Shown here: positions 51,447-60,901 of the stretch, piece after piece | Position numbering within the stretch: position 1 is the first letter of the stretch | How the letters are laid out: the number at the start of each line of letters is the position of its first letter | NCBI GenBank assembly: GCA_023443225.1 | Contig: JAEZVF010000115.1 | Span: 62,001 to 126,000 of the forward strand | Source of the DNA: Bacillota bacterium | Lineage (GTDB): Bacteria > Bacillota > Clostridia > Lachnospirales > Lachnospiraceae | DNA: 64,000 nt | Reading direction: 5' to 3' | Notes under the pieces: generated by a model | What the model was told of the DNA's origin: nothing | Database searches by the model: none | What the model saw: only the letters and a program-made list of their open reading frames with translations | Program-made: the position numbers and the translations under genes

Positions 51447-51552
51447 ATACATCCTCCTTGTAGTTTATTAATATCATCTTATCAATGATTCATTTCTATA
51501 TATAGACACCTATGTTTCTTTTTGATACAATTATTTTAGGAGGATATGAAAT

Positions 51553-52215
51553 ATGAATATCAGTAATCTTAAACAAATTCCGCTTCTTAAAGACGTTGAT
51601 GAAAACATTATATCGGAACTAATCAAAGAGCATGAAATATATGAAAGGCAATACAAAAAAAACACAACCGTTCATTCTCAAGGAGAAAAATGCACTATGA
51701 TCGATGTTGTTATGTCTGGAAATCTTGTGGCATATTCGCTTGCACAAAATGGCTCGGAAACTGTAATGTTTGAATTTGAAAGTAGAAGCATTATTGCCGC
51801 AAATTTACTTTTCACTAATTACAATCGATATCCACTCAATATCTACTGTATGTCTGATTGTAGTTTGCTACATTTCACAAAATTGGCTATATGTAAACTG
51901 CTTAAGGATTACAATTTTGTTCTGCAATACATTCAATCAATTTCACAGAATTCTCAAGGTATGAATCGTAAAATAGTTATGTTTTCTCAAAAATCTTTAC
52001 GTGAGAATGTACTTGATTATCTAACCGCTCTAACCATAGAGCAGCAATCGGATACAATTACACTTCCCTTAACAAAAAAGCAGCTTGCTGATTATTTTGG
52101 TGTTCAGCGCCCATCACTTTTTAGAGTTCTAAAGGAATTAAAAGAGGAAGGGCTAATTGAAGTAAATAATAGAATTGTAATCTGTAATTATTCAAAGAAA
52201 CAATCGTTTTGTTGA
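51553..52215 (+). CDS. Crp/Fnr family transcriptional regulator
   Basis: A 220-residue regulator with an N-terminal cyclic-nucleotide-binding-like beta roll (residues about 20-120) and a C-terminal winged helix, LPLTKKQLADYFGVQRPSLFRVLKELKEEGLIEV. The cysteines CTMIDV, YCMSDCSLL and KLAICKLL could make a redox or cluster site, but no classical N-terminal FNR four-cysteine pattern is seen. Neighbours are an iron-sulfur repair protein, a metal ATPase and a ferredoxin-tailed permease, so a redox or NO signal is likely. A palindrome TTGATTTAAATCAA stands upstream of the Ric gene. Confidence 0.85.
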   Translation: MNISNLKQIPLLKDVDENIISELIKEHEIYERQYKKNTTVHSQGEKCTMIDVVMSGNLVAYSLAQNGSETVMFEFESRSIIAANLLFTNYNRYPLNIYCMSDCSLLHFTKLAICKLLKDYNFVLQYIQSISQNSQGMNRKIVMFSQKSLRENVLDYLTALTIEQQSDTITLPLTKKQLADYFGVQRPSLFRVLKELKEEGLIEVNNRIVICNYSKKQSFC

Positions 52216-52370
52216 GTTTATTGTTGGGGCCCCTAGTATTTATAATTTCATTTTGATAGTCATGGTACTGTTTCTGTTGCTATTGCAACTTACTTAGTAT
52301 GAACTATATGGTATACTTTAGTAAGATTCAATTGTTTTAGAGTGTAATATAGATAAATTCTCTTCAAATC

Positions 52371-52384
52371 TTGATTTAAATCAA
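52371..52384. promoter_or_regulatory. FNR/CRP-type box upstream of ric
   Basis: TTGATTTAAATCAA is a perfect palindrome matching TTGATNNNNATCAA, the FNR consensus. It lies about 66 bases before the ric start, a spacing suited to activation at -41.5 or similar. The divergent regulator gene at 51553 makes an obvious candidate to bind it. Confidence 0.65.
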
Positions 52385-52449
52385 ATTATTTTTATAAAAA
52401 TCATGATACAATAAACTCAGAAAAACAAAATAAGAAAGAAGGATAGAAT

Positions 52450-52755
52450 ATGACTAACAAAATAACATTTAATGAGGCAAGAAAAAAACATTATAAAACA
52501 TTGGAGCAGTATGTGCCTATCGTAGCAAGAGTTCATGGAGGTAGTCACTTGGAATTCCTTGAAGTTCAAAATATATATAATGAAATTAATAATAAAATGA
52601 AAAAAGAAGGCGTAGAAAGACCTGAGCTTAACGAAGAATTCGCCAAGTTACGTGAAATTACAAATAACTATACAGTTCCAGGTGATGTTTGTGAAAGTTA
52701 TGAAGCTGTATATCATATGCTTGCTGAATTAGATGAGGCATATCAAGTTAAATAA
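52450..52755 (+). CDS. ric: Ric-type iron-sulfur cluster repair protein
   Basis: A 101-residue protein of the group annotated as iron-sulfur cluster repair di-iron protein (RIC/ScdA-like short form). YVPIVARVHGGSHLEFLEVQNIYNEI and REITNNYTVPGDVCESYEAVYHML are recognisable and are conserved in clostridial homologues. It contains the His and acidic residues of a di-iron site but is shorter than full ScdA. It repairs nitrosylated or oxidised Fe-S proteins. An FNR-like box is upstream and a metal ATPase gene follows 16 bases later. Confidence 0.75.
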   Translation: MTNKITFNEARKKHYKTLEQYVPIVARVHGGSHLEFLEVQNIYNEINNKMKKEGVERPELNEEFAKLREITNNYTVPGDVCESYEAVYHMLAELDEAYQVK

Positions 52756-52770
52756 ATATTTTAATAATAA

Positions 52771-54639
52771 GTGAAAGGGAGTGAGGACATACAAAGGCAT
52801 ATATTAAAAAACAAATATAAAATTGCATTACTTAGCGGTATTTTGATTGCAGTTGGATTTTTAAGCAAATGGACAATCGCGAATTGGAACATATTTACTT
52901 GGTCGTTGATTATTGCTTCCATCCTAGGTGTAGCCCCGATTGCCATTCAGGCATATCAGGCTTTGCGAGTAAAAGTAGTAAGTATTGATGTTTTAGTTAC
53001 AATTGCAGTTATTGGCGCATTTACAATTCAAAACTATGAAGAGGCTGCTGTTGTTACCTTCCTGTTCTTATTTGGTGCATATTTAGAGCAACGTACATTA
53101 AATAAAACTCGTTCAGCGATAAAAGAATTAACAGAAATGGCTCCGGAAAGTGCTCTAAAACAAATGGGGAATGGTGAATTTGAAGAAATTGAAGTGGATG
53201 AAGTTGACGTAGGTGACGTTTTACTTGTTAAAACAGGAGCAAAAGTTCCTGTAGATGGCACAGTTTTATCTGGTGAAGGCAGCATTAATGAAGCAAGCAT
53301 TACAGGGGAATCTCTTCCTGTTGCAAAAGAAAAAGGCTCCAATGTATATGCAGGCACAATCTTAGATAATGGAACTATTCAAATTGTCGCTGATCGTGTA
53401 GGCGAAGATACGACGTTTGGTAAAATCATTGAACTGGTAGAGGAAGCACAAGACTCAAAATCAGAGGCAGAACGCTTCATAGACCGTTTCTCGAAATACT
53501 ATACACCAGCTGTTCTTGTTCTCGCAATTATCGTTTGGTTATTCACAAGAGACCTTGAATTAGCCATTACTATTTTAGTCCTTGGGTGTCCAGGTGCTTT
53601 GGTCATCGGTGTTCCTGTTTCCAACGTTGCCGGTATCGGAAATGGAGCACGCCATGGTATCTTGCTGAAAGGTAGTGAAGTAATTGGCGATTTTAGCAGA
53701 TTGGATGTGATGGTATTCGATAAAACGGGTACATTAACAATAGGGAATCCATCGGTTGCAGAAAAAGAATACTATGGAGATAACATAGAGGAAGCATTAG
53801 GCTATCTTGCAAGTGTTGAACGTGAATCCGACCATCCATTAGCAAAAGCAGTATTGGAAGAGATTGACGAAACCACATTCTCACCAGTTGAAAATACAGA
53901 AGTTGTAAAAGGTGGAGGAATTGTTGCTAGTGTAAGCGGCCACAGAATCGCTGTTGGCAATGTTTCTTTAATGGAAAAGGAAAATGTTGAAATAAGCGAA
54001 AAAGCAAAAAAGGACGTCGCGAGATTAATAAGTAATGGAAACTCCCTTGTATTAACTTCTGTAGATAGAAAATTGAAAGTATTAATGGGTATTCGTGATC
54101 AGATACGACCGGGCGTAAAAGAAGATCTTATGAAACTAAAGAAATTAAAAGTAAAAAATCTTATTATGCTTTCGGGTGACAACCAGGGTACTGTTGACGT
54201 GGTCAGTCGGGAACTGGGCTTAACCGAAGCACATGGAAATATGTTGCCCGAAGATAAATCGGCGTATATTAAAGGTTTAATTGATAAAGGTCAAATCGTT
54301 GCTTTTGTAGGGGATGGAGTCAATGACAGTCCTTCTCTTGCCTTAGCAAATATAGGTATAGCTATGGGAAGTGGTACAGACGTAGCCATTGAAACATCCG
54401 ATGTTGTTTTAATGAACTCAGATTTTAGCCGTTTGCCACACGCCCTTGGTTTAACAAAAGCTACAGCCAGAAACATGAAACAAAATATTATTATTGCTGT
54501 AGGTGTGGTATTAGTACTATTAGCCAGTGTATTATTCAGTGAGTGGATGAACATGTCGATTGGTATGTTGTTGCATGAAGCCAGTATCTTAATTGTAATC
54601 TTAAACGGTATGAGACTACTCCGGTACAAATCAAGGTAA
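52771..54639 (+). CDS. P1B-type heavy metal ATPase with CPG motif
   Basis: A 622-residue P-type ATPase: actuator motif TGESLPVAKEKG, phosphorylation site DKTGTLT, HP locus SDHPLAKAV, ATP site GDGVNDSPSLALA, and membrane helices 6 motif LGCPGALVIG (Cys273). The usual CPC is replaced by CPG, which may change metal specificity (Zn/Cd/Co or Fe types use variants). No N-terminal metal-binding domain is encoded; a separate HMA protein follows. The only standard start in frame is GTG 52771, with a poor ribosome site, so the N-terminus is uncertain. A soft or transition metal exporter is likely. Confidence 0.86.
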   Translation: MKGSEDIQRHILKNKYKIALLSGILIAVGFLSKWTIANWNIFTWSLIIASILGVAPIAIQAYQALRVKVVSIDVLVTIAVIGAFTIQNYEEAAVVTFLFLFGAYLEQRTLNKTRSAIKELTEMAPESALKQMGNGEFEEIEVDEVDVGDVLLVKTGAKVPVDGTVLSGEGSINEASITGESLPVAKEKGSNVYAGTILDNGTIQIVADRVGEDTTFGKIIELVEEAQDSKSEAERFIDRFSKYYTPAVLVLAIIVWLFTRDLELAITILVLGCPGALVIGVPVSNVAGIGNGARHGILLKGSEVIGDFSRLDVMVFDKTGTLTIGNPSVAEKEYYGDNIEEALGYLASVERESDHPLAKAVLEEIDETTFSPVENTEVVKGGGIVASVSGHRIAVGNVSLMEKENVEISEKAKKDVARLISNGNSLVLTSVDRKLKVLMGIRDQIRPGVKEDLMKLKKLKVKNLIMLSGDNQGTVDVVSRELGLTEAHGNMLPEDKSAYIKGLIDKGQIVAFVGDGVNDSPSLALANIGIAMGSGTDVAIETSDVVLMNSDFSRLPHALGLTKATARNMKQNIIIAVGVVLVLLASVLFSEWMNMSIGMLLHEASILIVILNGMRLLRYKSR

Positions 54640-54684
54640 GATGTTCACTATCCAAATAGCATAATTTCAAAGGAGAGATAAAAA

Positions 54685-54918
54685 ATGAAAAAAGCAACCA
54701 TACAACTAGAAGCATTAGCCTGTCCGTCATGCATGCAAAAAATTGATAACGCAGTAAAATCTACGGAAGGCGTAGACAAAGAAAGTGTGAATGTACTTTT
54801 CAATTCAAGCAAAGTGAAATTAAACTTTGATGATGAAACAGTAGCAATAGATAAAATTGAAAATGCTATTACTTCACTAGGGTATGAAATCATTAAATCC
54901 CAAGTAAAATCCTTATAA
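54685..54918 (+). CDS. HMA-domain metallochaperone
   Basis: A 77-residue single HMA domain: QLEALACPSCMQKIDNAV has the metal-binding CPSC pair and IENAITSLGYEI is the closing motif. It would pass a soft metal ion to the neighbouring ATPase, whose own N-terminal metal domain is missing. AAGGAGA precedes the ATG. It is 45 bases after the ATPase gene and ahead of a strong terminator. Confidence 0.88.
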   Translation: MKKATIQLEALACPSCMQKIDNAVKSTEGVDKESVNVLFNSSKVKLNFDDETVAIDKIENAITSLGYEIIKSQVKSL

Positions 54919-54948
54919 GACTTAGTATAATAAATGTGTGTAACAATC

Positions 54949-54977
54949 GGGCTGTGCACTAAATTAGTGCACAGCCC
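54949..54977. terminator. Bidirectional terminator-like hairpin
   Basis: GGGCTGTGCACT (54949-54960) pairs with AGTGCACAGCCC (54966-54977) with a five-base loop. It separates the convergent HMA and ABC permease genes. There is no long T-run on the plus side, but the stem is very stable. Confidence 0.7.
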
Positions 54978-54986
54978 CTATTATAA

Positions 54987-56441
54987 CTATTTGTTATCTT
55001 TTGCTGGTTTTTTCACAATTTTCCAAGCATGCATTGCTAAAGACAAGGCGATTACACCGTAGCAGATGAATACGCGGAAATACTCACCGATTAATGCGCT
55101 ACCAAATAAATTACTTGCAGAAAGAGGAGCAACTACAAACAAGGTATGGAATAAAACAACACCAAGTAATGCTTGTTTGTTATTGGCCATACTCACACTT
55201 GCGCCACCAACTAATAATGCCGCTATGGCATATTGACCAACCATGGAATGTGCGCCGTAGGTGGAGAAAGTACCAAGGTTTTGGAGATAGATGATCTGTC
55301 CCCAGCTTGCAAGTACAGTGGATAGACACATGGCAATAATACGAGTTTTATTTACGTTAATACCTGCAGAATTGGCAACCGTTCTGCTTTGGCCTACCGT
55401 TCTCATGTTCTGTCCAAGTCTAGTACTTAGTAGCCAACGATTAAATCCACAAATAAGGATAATGGTGGCATAGGTACATACAGGAAGATACACAGCCACT
55501 GTAATATCAAAAATGGCAGGAATGTAGGTAAGTGCGTAAGCAATAATTGCAACAATGAAAAGAGCAATGAAACGATTCGAATCCGTTTTTTTATCTTTCT
55601 TAACCAAGCGAATGGTTATAAGTTTTGCTATTGCATAAATAATAGCAACCGCACAAGCAATACCAATGGCATCTAATAGACGAAGACGATCAGTACCCAT
55701 AAATTCATTGATACTAGGAATAAAAGTGATTCCAAAGGCAATCGGAATCAGAATTAACTTAATAATCTGGCCATTTCGTGCATCTTTATTTTTATGAATC
55801 AATAGGTTGGTTACTGTTAAAATAAAGGATGCGATTAGTATAATGTGAACCAATAATAGCATACTGATATTGTCTAAGGAATATTTTAAATTACCTGTAA
55901 GATCAATTGTGTTTTTAACACCAACTCCACCAGAGATCATCAAGGTATCATTTTTAATTGGAAGGACACCACCAAGAATGAATAAAAACAGAAATTGGTA
56001 TAGTCCATCTGCAAAAAATGCTAGCACCATACCGGTAATCATCTCTGAGCCTTTTGTTTTATTATAAAGTACACCAACTAGATAGCCGAACAAGATTGCA
56101 ATTGGTGTGCTAAGTAATATACAAAGAAGGAGACCGGTGGTTCCAGTAATTCCCCAATAGACTGTAAAGAAAATAGCTATTTGAGCTGCCATTGCCCCTA
56201 CAACAATACCAAAGTTCAATCCAAGCCCTGCAAGAACTGGAATTATTAGAGCCAATACCAAAAAGCTATTCCTGCTAAAACGAGAAAACACTTCGGTAAA
56301 TGTATAAGTTAAAGGCTTACCTGTGGTACTGACACCAAAGATGCATAGGATTAAGAACATAAGAACAACTTTATTGGAATAAATATCTTTTATTATGCCA
56401 CCGCATTGTTTTTTTGCATAGGTAAAAAAACTATTCTTCAT
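54987..56441 (-). CDS. ABC transporter permease, simple-sugar/nucleoside type (second)
   Basis: A 484-residue permease of the RbsC/NupQ/BmpC family. GLGLNFGIVVGAMAAQIAIFF and GILLCILLSTPIAILFG-like helices appear first, and RTVGQSRTVANSAGINVNKTRIIAMCLS is the coupling region. A centre of about 130 extra residues separates the halves, longer than usual for RbsC. ATG 56441 is placed 15 bases after AAGGAGG; ATG 56489 is an alternative. It is the last gene of an operon with binding protein, ATPase and a first permease. Confidence 0.85.
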   Translation of the reverse strand: MKNSFFTYAKKQCGGIIKDIYSNKVVLMFLILCIFGVSTTGKPLTYTFTEVFSRFSRNSFLVLALIIPVLAGLGLNFGIVVGAMAAQIAIFFTVYWGITGTTGLLLCILLSTPIAILFGYLVGVLYNKTKGSEMITGMVLAFFADGLYQFLFLFILGGVLPIKNDTLMISGGVGVKNTIDLTGNLKYSLDNISMLLLVHIILIASFILTVTNLLIHKNKDARNGQIIKLILIPIAFGITFIPSINEFMGTDRLRLLDAIGIACAVAIIYAIAKLITIRLVKKDKKTDSNRFIALFIVAIIAYALTYIPAIFDITVAVYLPVCTYATIILICGFNRWLLSTRLGQNMRTVGQSRTVANSAGINVNKTRIIAMCLSTVLASWGQIIYLQNLGTFSTYGAHSMVGQYAIAALLVGGASVSMANNKQALLGVVLFHTLFVVAPLSASNLFGSALIGEYFRVFICYGVIALSLAMHAWKIVKKPAKDNK

Positions 56442-57534
56442 TTGCAGCACCTCCTTTAGTTTTTGTAAGAGCATAAATAATAATACCATTGGAGATAATC
56501 ATACGCATAATATCGGATAAATCTGTACCACTCATGGCTTGATTGGCAACAGGAAGCGCTACCACTAACATCCCTTGGAACAAGAAAGTTCCAATGATAA
56601 CATGACTGATTTTTGCTCTCGTTGTACTTGCTCCACCGATTAACACTGCAGCAACACAGGAAAAGCCCATCATTAAAGGAGCATTATACATCTGTAAGAA
56701 ACCAAATGCCTGTGCATATGCAATAATACCAATGGCACCTAATGAGGTGGAGAGAGCAGTGCCGATAATTCTCATTTTGTTAACATTGATACCACTTGCT
56801 GTTGCAAAGCTTGGATTAGCACCAGCGGCGCTCATTGCAATACCCGTTTTACTCTTTAAAAATAGATAGATTAGAAAGCAGAACAGGAAGAAGAACAATA
56901 AAAGTCCCGTTGGGATTGATAATCCAGTCTCTGGGTTACCAATGGTGATTGCTCCAGCATTGTTCAATATCTCACTGAAACTATTGGCTAAGCTAATGGT
57001 ATTGCGGGCACCTTCCCCACCGATTGGCCATTTGATATCACCATTTGTAAATCCTATTGTAACCCATAAAATATTCATAAAGGCTATGACAGAAAAACCA
57101 ACATAGGTAGATACGGTCATTTCAGAGCCTTTGACACGATTAAGTAATAATCCATATCCCATTCCTAGAAACCAAGCAATCACTGCAGATAATAGAAGTG
57201 CAAATAAGATGGACATCCATGCGCCTAAGGGTTTGTTATCTGCAAATATGGCTAAGTTTGCGATATTTAATTCTATGGACATAAGGGAACCAAATAGGCC
57301 ACAAACAATACCGAGGCTGACACCAAAGTTTGGTCCATTGCCACATTGAATGGATGGAACCATGGCGAGAACCAGAATACCATACATACCCCATCGACGA
57401 AGTACATTGCTCATTAAAGCAACCACATCCATATTATAGAATCCAGCTGCAACCACAACCACAATAAAAAATGTCGAGATAATCAATCTAGGAAGTCCAA
57501 CCGATTGATAAATATTCTTAATATACTTATTCAT
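56431..57534 (-). CDS. ABC transporter permease, simple-sugar/nucleoside type (first)
   Basis: A 367-residue RbsC/NupP-type permease: ILVLAMVPSIQCGNGPNFGVSLGIVCG, GMGYGLLLNRVKGSEMTVSTYVGF and MSAAGANPSFATASGINVNKMRIIGTALS are typical (the EAA-like coupling motif is in the last). The stop overlaps the start of the second permease by about ten bases, and the first base pairs overlap the ATPase end. With it, it forms the heterodimeric channel. Confidence 0.86.
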   Translation of the reverse strand: MNKYIKNIYQSVGLPRLIISTFFIVVVVAAGFYNMDVVALMSNVLRRWGMYGILVLAMVPSIQCGNGPNFGVSLGIVCGLFGSLMSIELNIANLAIFADNKPLGAWMSILFALLLSAVIAWFLGMGYGLLLNRVKGSEMTVSTYVGFSVIAFMNILWVTIGFTNGDIKWPIGGEGARNTISLANSFSEILNNAGAITIGNPETGLSIPTGLLLFFFLFCFLIYLFLKSKTGIAMSAAGANPSFATASGINVNKMRIIGTALSTSLGAIGIIAYAQAFGFLQMYNAPLMMGFSCVAAVLIGGASTTRAKISHVIIGTFLFQGMLVVALPVANQAMSGTDLSDIMRMIISNGIIIYALTKTKGGAANEE

Positions 57535-59128
57535 CTTTATGTACCTCCTGTTTCACACCAGACATGGCAAGGCCGAATTCGGCATCAGGGTCTTCTGGTT
57601 TCAATATACGAGCTATTTTGCCTTCTGACACAATTGCAATTCGATCACATATACTTCGTAATTCATTCAGTTCAGAACTAACAATGATAACAGTTAGGTT
57701 TTGTTCACGGTTTAACTTAGCTAACAATTCAATCACTAGCTTCTTCGCACCGATATCAATACCTCTCGTAGGCTCTGATACAATCAGTAGCTTTGGTGTC
57801 AATGTTAATGCTCGGGCAATACATACTTTTTGTTGATTACCGCCGGATAATCTACCCACTGCTTGATCCGGACCGGTACAACGGATATCTAGTGTTTCTA
57901 TCATATTATTTGCATGTTCTAGTGCTTGCTTTTTATTATAAAGCTTTGTAACACCAAAATTCTTTAGGAATTTATTCTGGACTTGAACAGCTGTAAAGGT
58001 AATATTATGCTCAATCGATTCGTTAAGCAGTAAACCAACACCACGTCGATCTTCAGAAACATTGGCGATTCCCTTTTGCAGGGCATCACCAAGAATTTTT
58101 GGATTAATATCATTACCATCAAAAATAATGGAGCCGGTTGTTTCATATAGACCCATAATACCGTTAGGGATACCAATTTTACCTTGTCCAGCAAGGCCGC
58201 CGATACCAAAGATTTCTCCCCTTCGAATTGTGAGATCTACGCCCTTAACACGTTCTCCTGGCATATTAACTTCCAGATTTTTAATATCTAATATAATATC
58301 ATCTTGAGAAATGGTTCGATTGTCATGAGTATCATCTAATAATTTTTCTACTTTACGTCCAATCATCATTTCTGCAATACGTACAGGATTTACATCCTTT
58401 GTCAACACTCGATCCACGAAGGAGCCATCTCTTAGCACAGTCATGCTGTCAGTCACCGCCATTACTTCATCAATACGATGTGTAATGAAAATGATGGCGA
58501 TACCTTTCTTTGCTAATAAACGCATAGTATCCAGTAGACGATCTGCTTCACTCTCTGTTAATACTGCAGTTGGTTCGTCGAAGATTAAGAGTTTGATACC
58601 TAATTTATCAATTTCTCTAGCAATTTCAATGAATTGCATGTAGCCTACAGGGAGCCCCTTAACACGGGTGTACTCTTCTATATTAAGACCAATGGTGTCT
58701 AGTGCTTTCTTTGCATCCTTTGCCATAGCCTTATGATCCAATTTTTCAAGAGATTTTCCAAATACACGACTGATGAAAGTTGGGGAAGATATTTCTCGTC
58801 CAATTTTTATGTTTTCTGTAATTGTAAAACCAGGAAGTAGCATAAATTCTTGGTGAACCATACCAATACCAAGTTCCATTGCTTTATTTGGACTATCTAT
58901 TACAACAGGAACTCCATCGACTTCGATAGTTCCATCAAAACCGCCTGTATTGTGGACTACAGGCATACCAAATAAAATATTCATTAGGGTAGATTTACCA
59001 GCCCCATTTTCGCCCATAAGTGCATGAATTTCACCAGGTGCAACGGATAAGTTGATATTTTTTAACACCTGGGTTCCGTAATATTCTTTCGATATGTTAT
59101 CCATTCGAAGAACATATTTTGTATCCAT
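57527..59128 (-). CDS. ABC transporter ATP-binding protein with two nucleotide-binding domains
   Basis: A 533-residue ATPase of the RbsA/MglA/NupO type. First NBD: GENGAGKSTLMNILFG (Walker A), VGYMQFIEIARE as a degenerate signature, and LLIFDEPTAVLTESEAD. Second NBD: GGLAGQGKIGIPNG with degenerate Walker A, LSGGNQQKVCIARAL and LLIVSEPTRGIDIGAKK. The first half has the weaker signature and the second the weaker P-loop, as in the family. It energises the two permeases encoded downstream. It starts 95 bases after the binding-protein gene. Confidence 0.9.
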   Translation of the reverse strand: MDTKYVLRMDNISKEYYGTQVLKNINLSVAPGEIHALMGENGAGKSTLMNILFGMPVVHNTGGFDGTIEVDGVPVVIDSPNKAMELGIGMVHQEFMLLPGFTITENIKIGREISSPTFISRVFGKSLEKLDHKAMAKDAKKALDTIGLNIEEYTRVKGLPVGYMQFIEIAREIDKLGIKLLIFDEPTAVLTESEADRLLDTMRLLAKKGIAIIFITHRIDEVMAVTDSMTVLRDGSFVDRVLTKDVNPVRIAEMMIGRKVEKLLDDTHDNRTISQDDIILDIKNLEVNMPGERVKGVDLTIRRGEIFGIGGLAGQGKIGIPNGIMGLYETTGSIIFDGNDINPKILGDALQKGIANVSEDRRGVGLLLNESIEHNITFTAVQVQNKFLKNFGVTKLYNKKQALEHANNMIETLDIRCTGPDQAVGRLSGGNQQKVCIARALTLTPKLLIVSEPTRGIDIGAKKLVIELLAKLNREQNLTVIIVSSELNELRSICDRIAIVSEGKIARILKPEDPDAEFGLAMSGVKQEVHKDE

Positions 59129-59223
59129 CCTATAAGATACCTCCTAATTTAGTAAAAACAAAGGTTCCCATTATCCTAAGGAATGGCGGGAACCAATGTT
59201 TTCATTTGTTTTTATCTTAGTAA

Positions 59224-60360
59224 TTAAAAATCACGGAAAGGACAAAGTAGAAGATAGAAGTTTTCTAAAGTACCTTTAGCTTCATCAATATACTTAGTAA
59301 CAGCTACTTCTTCTCCACCTGCAACTTCATTAAAGATTTTAAACAAAACTTTTTCATCAACTCTACCATCAGTACGACCTTCGCAGAATTCAATTGCATA
59401 TTTAACACCAGATTCAACCATTAACATATTAACTGGAACACTCCAAGTTGACATTCTGCCAGCATTGCCATATTCAGCAACCTTATCTGTAATAGAGTCA
59501 AGCATGTAGTCAACATCGCCTTCATGACCTGTTACATCAATACCCATTGCTGCAGGATATCCATGATATGGGGATGGACAGCATTGTTGTGGGAAAATCG
59601 CTTTTTGCTCTGCAATAGTACGAATTAATGGTTCCATCATAGCGCAGTTAGTACTAAAGAAAGCGGTATCAGTACCGTATTGTTTTACATATTCAGGAAC
59701 ATTTTCAATAATCCATTGTTGAGCACCGGATACACCAGCATCACCGGTAGGATCTGGAGCAGTAGCTTCTACGTATTCAAGACCTAATTTCTCACAAGTC
59801 TCCATAAATAAATCTCTTCGTGCTGCAATTGTTGCATAAGAAAGATGACGTGCAAATGAAATATGTACAAAGGTTTTTGCACCTTGCTTTGCAGCTTGTT
59901 CTACAACAGAAGTACCCATAGATATTTCATCAACCAATAAACAGATATCTGATTTGCTTGCTATCGTTGCGGGATCTTCTGCTATTACACCAGTAATAAA
60001 TAGCATATCAGAACGTGTTTCACGCACCTTATCAATTGCAGCAGCTGCACCTGGAACGGCTTGACAAAATACGATAGCCTTTACATCAGGATCGCTTGCT
60101 AAGCCAACTACCTGTGCTATAGTTGCTTCTGTTTCTGTTGCGAAGTTATCAGGATAAGTAGCCGTTACAATTTTTTCTTGACCATAGGTTTCCAACATTT
60201 TCTGAGCTGCCTGATATTCTTCCTCACCTTGTGATACGGTACCAGTTACAATACCAATTTTGTAATCGCCACCTTCAGTACTTGCTTGATTAGTGCCTCT
60301 ACAACCAACAGTTGAGAATGCCATTAATACTGCAAGGAGCATAACGATAATTCTTTTCAT
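59224..60360 (-). CDS. DUF3798-type substrate-binding lipoprotein
   Basis: A 378-residue secreted lipoprotein: KRIIVMLLAVLMAFSTVGC is a signal peptide with lipobox STVGC. The mature part matches the DUF3798 group of periplasmic-binding folds: YKIGIVTGTVSQGEEEYQAAQ, VKAIVFCQAVPGAAAAIDKVRE and the CCPSPYHGYPAAMGI segment are characteristic. It feeds the ABC importer encoded after it on the same strand. The ligand is unknown; sugars, nucleosides or autoinducer-like molecules are all found in the wider fold. Confidence 0.84.
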   Translation of the reverse strand: MKRIIVMLLAVLMAFSTVGCRGTNQASTEGGDYKIGIVTGTVSQGEEEYQAAQKMLETYGQEKIVTATYPDNFATETEATIAQVVGLASDPDVKAIVFCQAVPGAAAAIDKVRETRSDMLFITGVIAEDPATIASKSDICLLVDEISMGTSVVEQAAKQGAKTFVHISFARHLSYATIAARRDLFMETCEKLGLEYVEATAPDPTGDAGVSGAQQWIIENVPEYVKQYGTDTAFFSTNCAMMEPLIRTIAEQKAIFPQQCCPSPYHGYPAAMGIDVTGHEGDVDYMLDSITDKVAEYGNAGRMSTWSVPVNMLMVESGVKYAIEFCEGRTDGRVDEKVLFKIFNEVAGGEEVAVTKYIDEAKGTLENFYLLLCPFRDF

Positions 60361-60901
60361 AAAACTCTCCTTTTATCTTTGTTATTTACGGCTTTCAATT
60401 ATTATTTGTTTTATTAGTATGGATAATATTTCACATAAGTTTACCAAATAAATGAAAACCGGGTAATACTATTTTAACTGATAATGATAGTAAATACAAG
60501 AAAAATAAGTTGTAATTAAACAAAAAATAAGCATAATTTTAGGAGCTATACACCAATATTTAGTGCGAAGCTCCTTTTTCATAGTTATAATGGAACTGAT
60601 ATTGTATTTGTGCGCTAGTTTTCGTAATTAATGTAGTTTTATGGATAAATAGGACGGCAATGTCCATAATGCGACATTGATAGCAACCTTTTACTTAACT
60701 ATCCCACTATAATGGAATACCATCAGTCAAAGCCGAAAATGATTTTATAGTTTAAAGCATAATTAGGTTAAACTAAGTACAAAATATTAGAATGAATAGT
60801 AAGGGTGAAAAAAGGAACACACATTCCATAGAAAAGGCTTATATCTTTATTGATATCAATATACTTTTTATTGACATTATTACTTTTAAGGAGACGATTA
60901 T
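60361..60901. other. 541-base intergenic region, AT-rich
   Basis: Divergent start regions of the binding-protein operon (minus) and the MFS gene (plus). The first 200 bases probably hold the promoter of the ABC operon and no recognised riboswitch. A hairpin AGGAGCT/AGCTCCT at 60541-60575 followed by TTTT could terminate a short plus-strand transcript or act in the ABC leader in the other direction. No small protein was identified. Confidence 0.4.
60541..60579 (+). terminator. Terminator-like hairpin without an obvious gene
   Basis: AGGAGCT (60541-60547) and AGCTCCT (60569-60575), with an inner CAC/GTG pair, are followed by TTTTTC. No plus-strand gene precedes it within 180 bases, so it may belong to a small RNA or be coincidental. 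Confidence 0.35.

Noticed and set aside
60361..60901. Purine or other known riboswitch for the ABC importer
   Set aside because: No conserved core for purine, SAM, TPP or glycine classes was recognisable on either strand.
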